Below, piece by piece: positions 59,233 through 64,000 of a DNA stretch of 64,000 bases. The notes under the pieces are model-generated. The model was given only the letters and a program-made list of their open reading frames with translations. It did not search any database and was not told the DNA's origin. Source of the DNA: Phorcus lineatus (lineage: Eukaryota; Mollusca; Gastropoda; Trochida; Trochidae); assembly GCA_921293015.1 (NCBI GenBank), contig OV121081.1, positions 28,213,158-28,277,157 on the forward strand, read 5' to 3'. The first letter of the stretch is position 1; each line of letters starts with the position of its first letter. Made by a program: the position numbers and the translations under genes.

Positions 59233-61384
59233 GAACATTATAACATAGATACGTAGATTACCGGAATGAAGATCTCTAGCAATATAAAATAGTATGCCTT
59301 ATGATTTAAAAGATATGCCTAAATATGCATATTTATAGCTATAAACATTGGCGTGCGTTACTGTATGTAGCAATATATAAACAACTATTCAGTTATGAAG
59401 AAACTGAATTGACAAAGAAGGAACTTACACTGTAATTTATAGTAAAGAATTGTCGCCATTTGTTCGTGATATAACCATTATCATGGAATATTACTTTTGC
59501 AATATTCTCTAAACGAATGTCATAGTTTATGTAGACTTCTACTACTAATGAACGCGTTTCCATGAACGATGTCACAAAGATACCGTAGAACATTTAAAGA
59601 TAGTTTATTGATTCAATGGTAAAGAACAGTTCATAATAAGCAAAGCTATGAATATCCCTTCTGGTGACTTGATACCAAGCTCTTGTGGCATCAATTTCTA
59701 CGCGACAGTTGCATATTTAGCTGCATGCGTGTTGTCCACCCATCAATTTTGGAAAAGTACAAACCTCAGTTAAACTGGTTCCCTGTCATGTAAACCTTAA
59801 CTTAGCCCTTTTAGACTACGGCACTATATCCATAAATCTGATTATATGCCTATTAAGCGATTTTATATTCCAGTCCATTTTGGAGCAATCATGATGCAAT
59901 ATAGGATAGCCAATTTAAACAGGACAATCAAAGGCAGGAAGTATGGTTGTAAATGTATCTGGAGTACAGGTATACTTTATTTCGGACTTATAGTTGTTTT
60001 GACACAGACCATTTTAACTGAAACCATACATTTACTCAAATGTATAAAAAGTCATACCGTATCATGTTCGCATAGTCTGACGAAATATAAAAAAACAAGA
60101 CAGATTATGGCAAAATATTTTGAGGCAAATGAGACGAATGTGTTTTAACCTAATTCATGACACACACTAAAATTCACTAACGCCAGTCAACATTTAAGTC
60201 AAAATTATTATCTATAACTCATCAGTTATTTTTTAGACAAATGAGAGTGCTCTTATGTGTATCAGTTGATTTAAAATCAAAGCTCGAAATGTTGCGTTTT
60301 TACTGTTCATATGATTAAGATATTGCATTTACTTCAGTACCAAACAAGCCGTTAAGGATAATCAGAAATAAAACGTAATGACTTTATAACATCAACATAA
60401 ATATTTGTACATCAGGGATGGAGATCATTTATGTATTGTTTTACCATTATCGTTGTTACTATCAAAGAACATGAGAACCGTCAGCTATGTATCACCGGAC
60501 TTGAGATGTCCGTCAATAATATTTATTTATGTGTTAGCTCATCTAGGTAAATTTAATTGAATGGTAAAAGCTTATGTGTCAAATGAGATACCATAAAGGT
60601 GAAATGTATCAAAATCTTGAGTTTTGTCATGAAGATTGTGTTAGGGTCAATGTACTTGTTGTGTACTTATAGCAGCTATATATCTTAACATCAACGAAAA
60701 CGTCTGACTTTAATGCGGTTGTTTTCTCCTCAATCAACTGTGCCAATAATTCCAATCTTTGGTATCTTTTGCACTTAACAGGACAATTCTCGTTGAGTTT
60801 GATCAATATGTACTTTCTTTGCAGTCGGTTTAACGTGACTATTTTTGGATTGGTCGAGTCACAAACATAATATCCGCCTTCCAATAGCTCAAAGTTATAT
60901 TGTACTTAAGATAATTTTATTTTAATAGAAGTCCAAACAAATGTCAGTACCAAAGATTTCACTACACGCATATCTACATGCATAACATTACTAGAGGTTG
61001 AAAAAACACGTACCTTGTCAAAACTTTGCATACTCTCTTCTAATGTACAGAAGCTTTGTGCACTGCAAAGAAGATTGTCTCAAGCAGGATTTGTATTTTT
61101 TCTGTAATCATTAATGGTAATAACTTAGATGAGCTGGATCTTAATGCTCTGGCTGGCTGATAAGATTTTAATAGCTTATTTAGATATGAGGGACCAGTGT
61201 AAGCACTAGTATGTCAATGACACTATTTTAAATTGAATTCTTTGTCTGTACCGGCAGTCAAAACCATGACTTCTGAATTTGTGTGGTATGGCAGGTATGT
61301 CGTTTTTTGGTAACCATTATTTATGCGCTATTGCGTTATTGTTTCATCAGTCTTTGTATCCGGGTGATATTCCCTGATGACGTG
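59233..61384. other. AT-rich DNA; one protein-like frame
   Basis: Contains a 100-codon plus-strand frame (59846-60148) and the minus-strand frame listed next. A 16-bp AT palindrome TAAATATGCATATTTA is at 59320-59335. Confidence 0.4.
60627..60884 (-). CDS. Unrecognised 85-codon frame, possible exon
   Basis: I do not recognise this. The translation is balanced and charged (includes PKIVTLNRLQRKYILIKLNE and RLELLAQLIEEKTTALKSD), unlike the F/I/Y/N-rich frames elsewhere in this AT-rich window. On the minus strand the frame stays open upstream of the ATG for about 10 codons to an AG (TTATCTTAAG, about 60912), and a GTTAAG near the C-terminal end could be a weak splice donor. Both could be chance. 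No neighbouring exon, promoter or poly(A) signal was identified. Confidence 0.15.
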   Translation of the reverse strand: MEGGYYVCDSTNPKIVTLNRLQRKYILIKLNENCPVKCKRYQRLELLAQLIEEKTTALKSDVFVDVKIYSCYKYTTSTLTLTQSS

Positions 61385-61388
61385 ACAA

Positions 61389-62482
<1,094 letters not shown>

Positions 62483-62762
62483 GTGAAAGATGATAACAAA
62501 TCGAAGTAGAATATTTATTCATGTTAACACATTGGTTGCCTAATATTTTAGAGTTTAGATAAAATAACTTCTATTTGTTAGAAAAACGATGTCATGCCAT
62601 ACCATTAATTGGCTATGAGAAAATGAAAGATGATAACAAACCCAAGTAAAATATTTAACTCATGTTAACACATTGGTTGCCTCAGGCTTTACATTTTACA
62701 CAGAATACATTCTATTCGTTAAAAAACGATGTAATGCCATACCATTAATTGGCTATGAGAGT
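62483..62762 (+). repeat. 140-bp tandem duplication
   Basis: Two head-to-tail units (62483-62621 and 62622-62762). Both contain TGAAAGATGATAACAAA, CATGTTAACACATTGGTTGC and CCATACCATTAATTGGCTAT followed by GAGA. Divergence is modest and concentrated mid-unit. Confidence 0.9.
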
Positions 62763-64000
62763 GAAAAGCAAGGTTTATATCTCTTTAAAAAGGATGGCTT
62801 TCCTTTTAATTCATAATTCTTTTCATGGGTAAGCTTTGAACTAAGGGAAGTGTTAGACCTTTAGGAAATTCTTGCAAAGCAAAAAAAAAATGGTTTAATC
62901 CTCATGAAGTTGATAAGTCGTATTTAACCTAATCTCTTCAAAAACGGAAACGCAACATATTTTGTTCTATAATTATTTTCTCTAGACTGAAAGCATTTAT
63001 ATCACAAGATTCCAATAGCAATAACATAACAAACGTCATAAGGAGATGAGTTCCAAAATCGTGGGCAGGTGACGTCAAAGGATTTGCTGATTTGGTAGGA
63101 AATGGAAACAATTGCAAGCATGATAAACGATGCAAATAACCGGAAACTGGATACTACATATCAACACCTTCAATATGACCATGCTAAACGTTTGCCTTTC
63201 AGTAACGGCTCGGTGATAACCTTTCTCTATGCATATACGAATACCAAATTTTTAAACCATGTTTTCCTTTACATGGCAACTGCCACAACATGCAGTTTGC
63301 TTTACATGTTTTATCAATAACGTGTTTTTGTCTCACCAAAAATCGTCTTCAAACTCTTCTAAAACAAAGTAATAAAGTAAGTGTGTACGTTATTACTTGT
63401 GGCAGGTTGGGCAATACTTCAACCATTAGCAGCGGTAAAAGTGTTAGCTACTGCATTTCTGTGCTGAAGCTGTGTGCATTAAAATACAAATGATGTTTCA
63501 GGGAGAAAATTACATTTCTTTTGTTTTATGGAGAGCGGCACTGAAATATTCTGATTTCAAGACTAGTATTACGCATTGTTACGGAACATATAATTTCCTA
63601 CAATACCAATTATTTATGCAAAGTTAACCTCTTTCTGTCCATGAACTATAGCATTTAAGAACTTAAAACTTATGAAAAGCCTTTGTTTATCTGACCCAAT
63701 TCTAGGAAAAGAGTTATTTCAAGTTATGCTTAAGAAATCAATAATATTTAACTTTTTCTATCTTATTTGACATTTACGGATCTTATCACATCGCAGTTAC
63801 AAAACTAGATACTGCTTCAAATATTTTCTTTAGAAACCCTAACAGATATTTCATATTTCTTAAAATTAGACCTATTTTTCTTGCTGTGGTGTATACATGA
63901 AAGGATTTGCAAGAATTGCATTTTTTCCGAGATCCTTGACGATAGATTATTGATTATGAATGGCACGATACACTTTTTTGAATAATAAATTTTGAATATA
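62763..64000. other. AT-rich DNA, no gene seen
   Basis: Overlapping frames of 65-72 codons at 62938-63493 have no recognised motif. Confidence 0.4.

Overview
The window looks like gene-free (intergenic or intronic) DNA from the nuclear genome of an invertebrate animal, most likely a marine lophotrochozoan such as a mollusc. This is inferred from the AT-rich sequence, the absence of prokaryotic operons, tRNA-derived SINEs with target-site duplications, Tc1/mariner transposases, a non-LTR retrotransposon tail, and motifs common in molluscan repeats (for example runs of GTGAGTGAGTT and 'accaagtttcaatgagctagg ... ggacggacag'). I could not identify the species. No convincing host exon, rRNA, functional tRNA or CRISPR array was found. 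Nearly everything that can be named is a mobile element or a repeat.

Layout. 0-5 kb: a small inverted-repeat transposon (376-779) whose whole interior is an array of CCTAATTAGG palindromes spaced 21-22 bp; two copies of another MITE family (926-1375, 3884-4317) with different cores; a truncated SINE with a 12-bp target duplication (2179-2445). 5-20 kb: mostly unassigned AT-rich DNA with fragments of a second SINE family, an ACGT-centred hairpin array (12728-12836) and a ~140-bp tandem repeat (19423-19830). 20-38 kb: the densest accessory part. It has several copies of a ~500-bp dispersed repeat (called family A here), tRNA-Arg-like SINEs (SINE-A), an inverted dispersed repeat pair (family D), a LINE 3' end (23930-24660), a complete but dead Tc1 element with 33-bp TIRs (28588-30449) and a second Tc1 relic (31386-31920). 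40-46 kb: a mariner with intact ends and a deleted catalytic core (40602-41636) and a third Tc1 relic (44440-45306) lying between two diverged direct repeats. 48-64 kb: more family A copies, a 187-bp inverted repeat of about 98% identity around a ~1.07-kb spacer (51599-53044), a five-unit 50-bp tandem array, a small MITE, a 140-bp tandem duplication and long compound microsatellites.

How the parts relate. The transposases are all broken by stops, frameshifts or deletion, so no autonomous element is visible. The SINEs need an outside LINE; the two SINE families share a 3' tail (GCGTTAAAC-CCAACTCAC type), which suggests one common LINE partner not present here. Nested insertions give a relative order: a SINE-A lies inside a family A copy (30597-30869), and a SINE-A adjoins a family F copy (27427-27628). 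The most unusual item is the palindrome-array transposon at 376-779: its units contain the TAATTA homeodomain core at two-helical-turn spacing, so it could act as a mobile cluster of binding sites or as a hairpin-forming element. This is inference, not shown.
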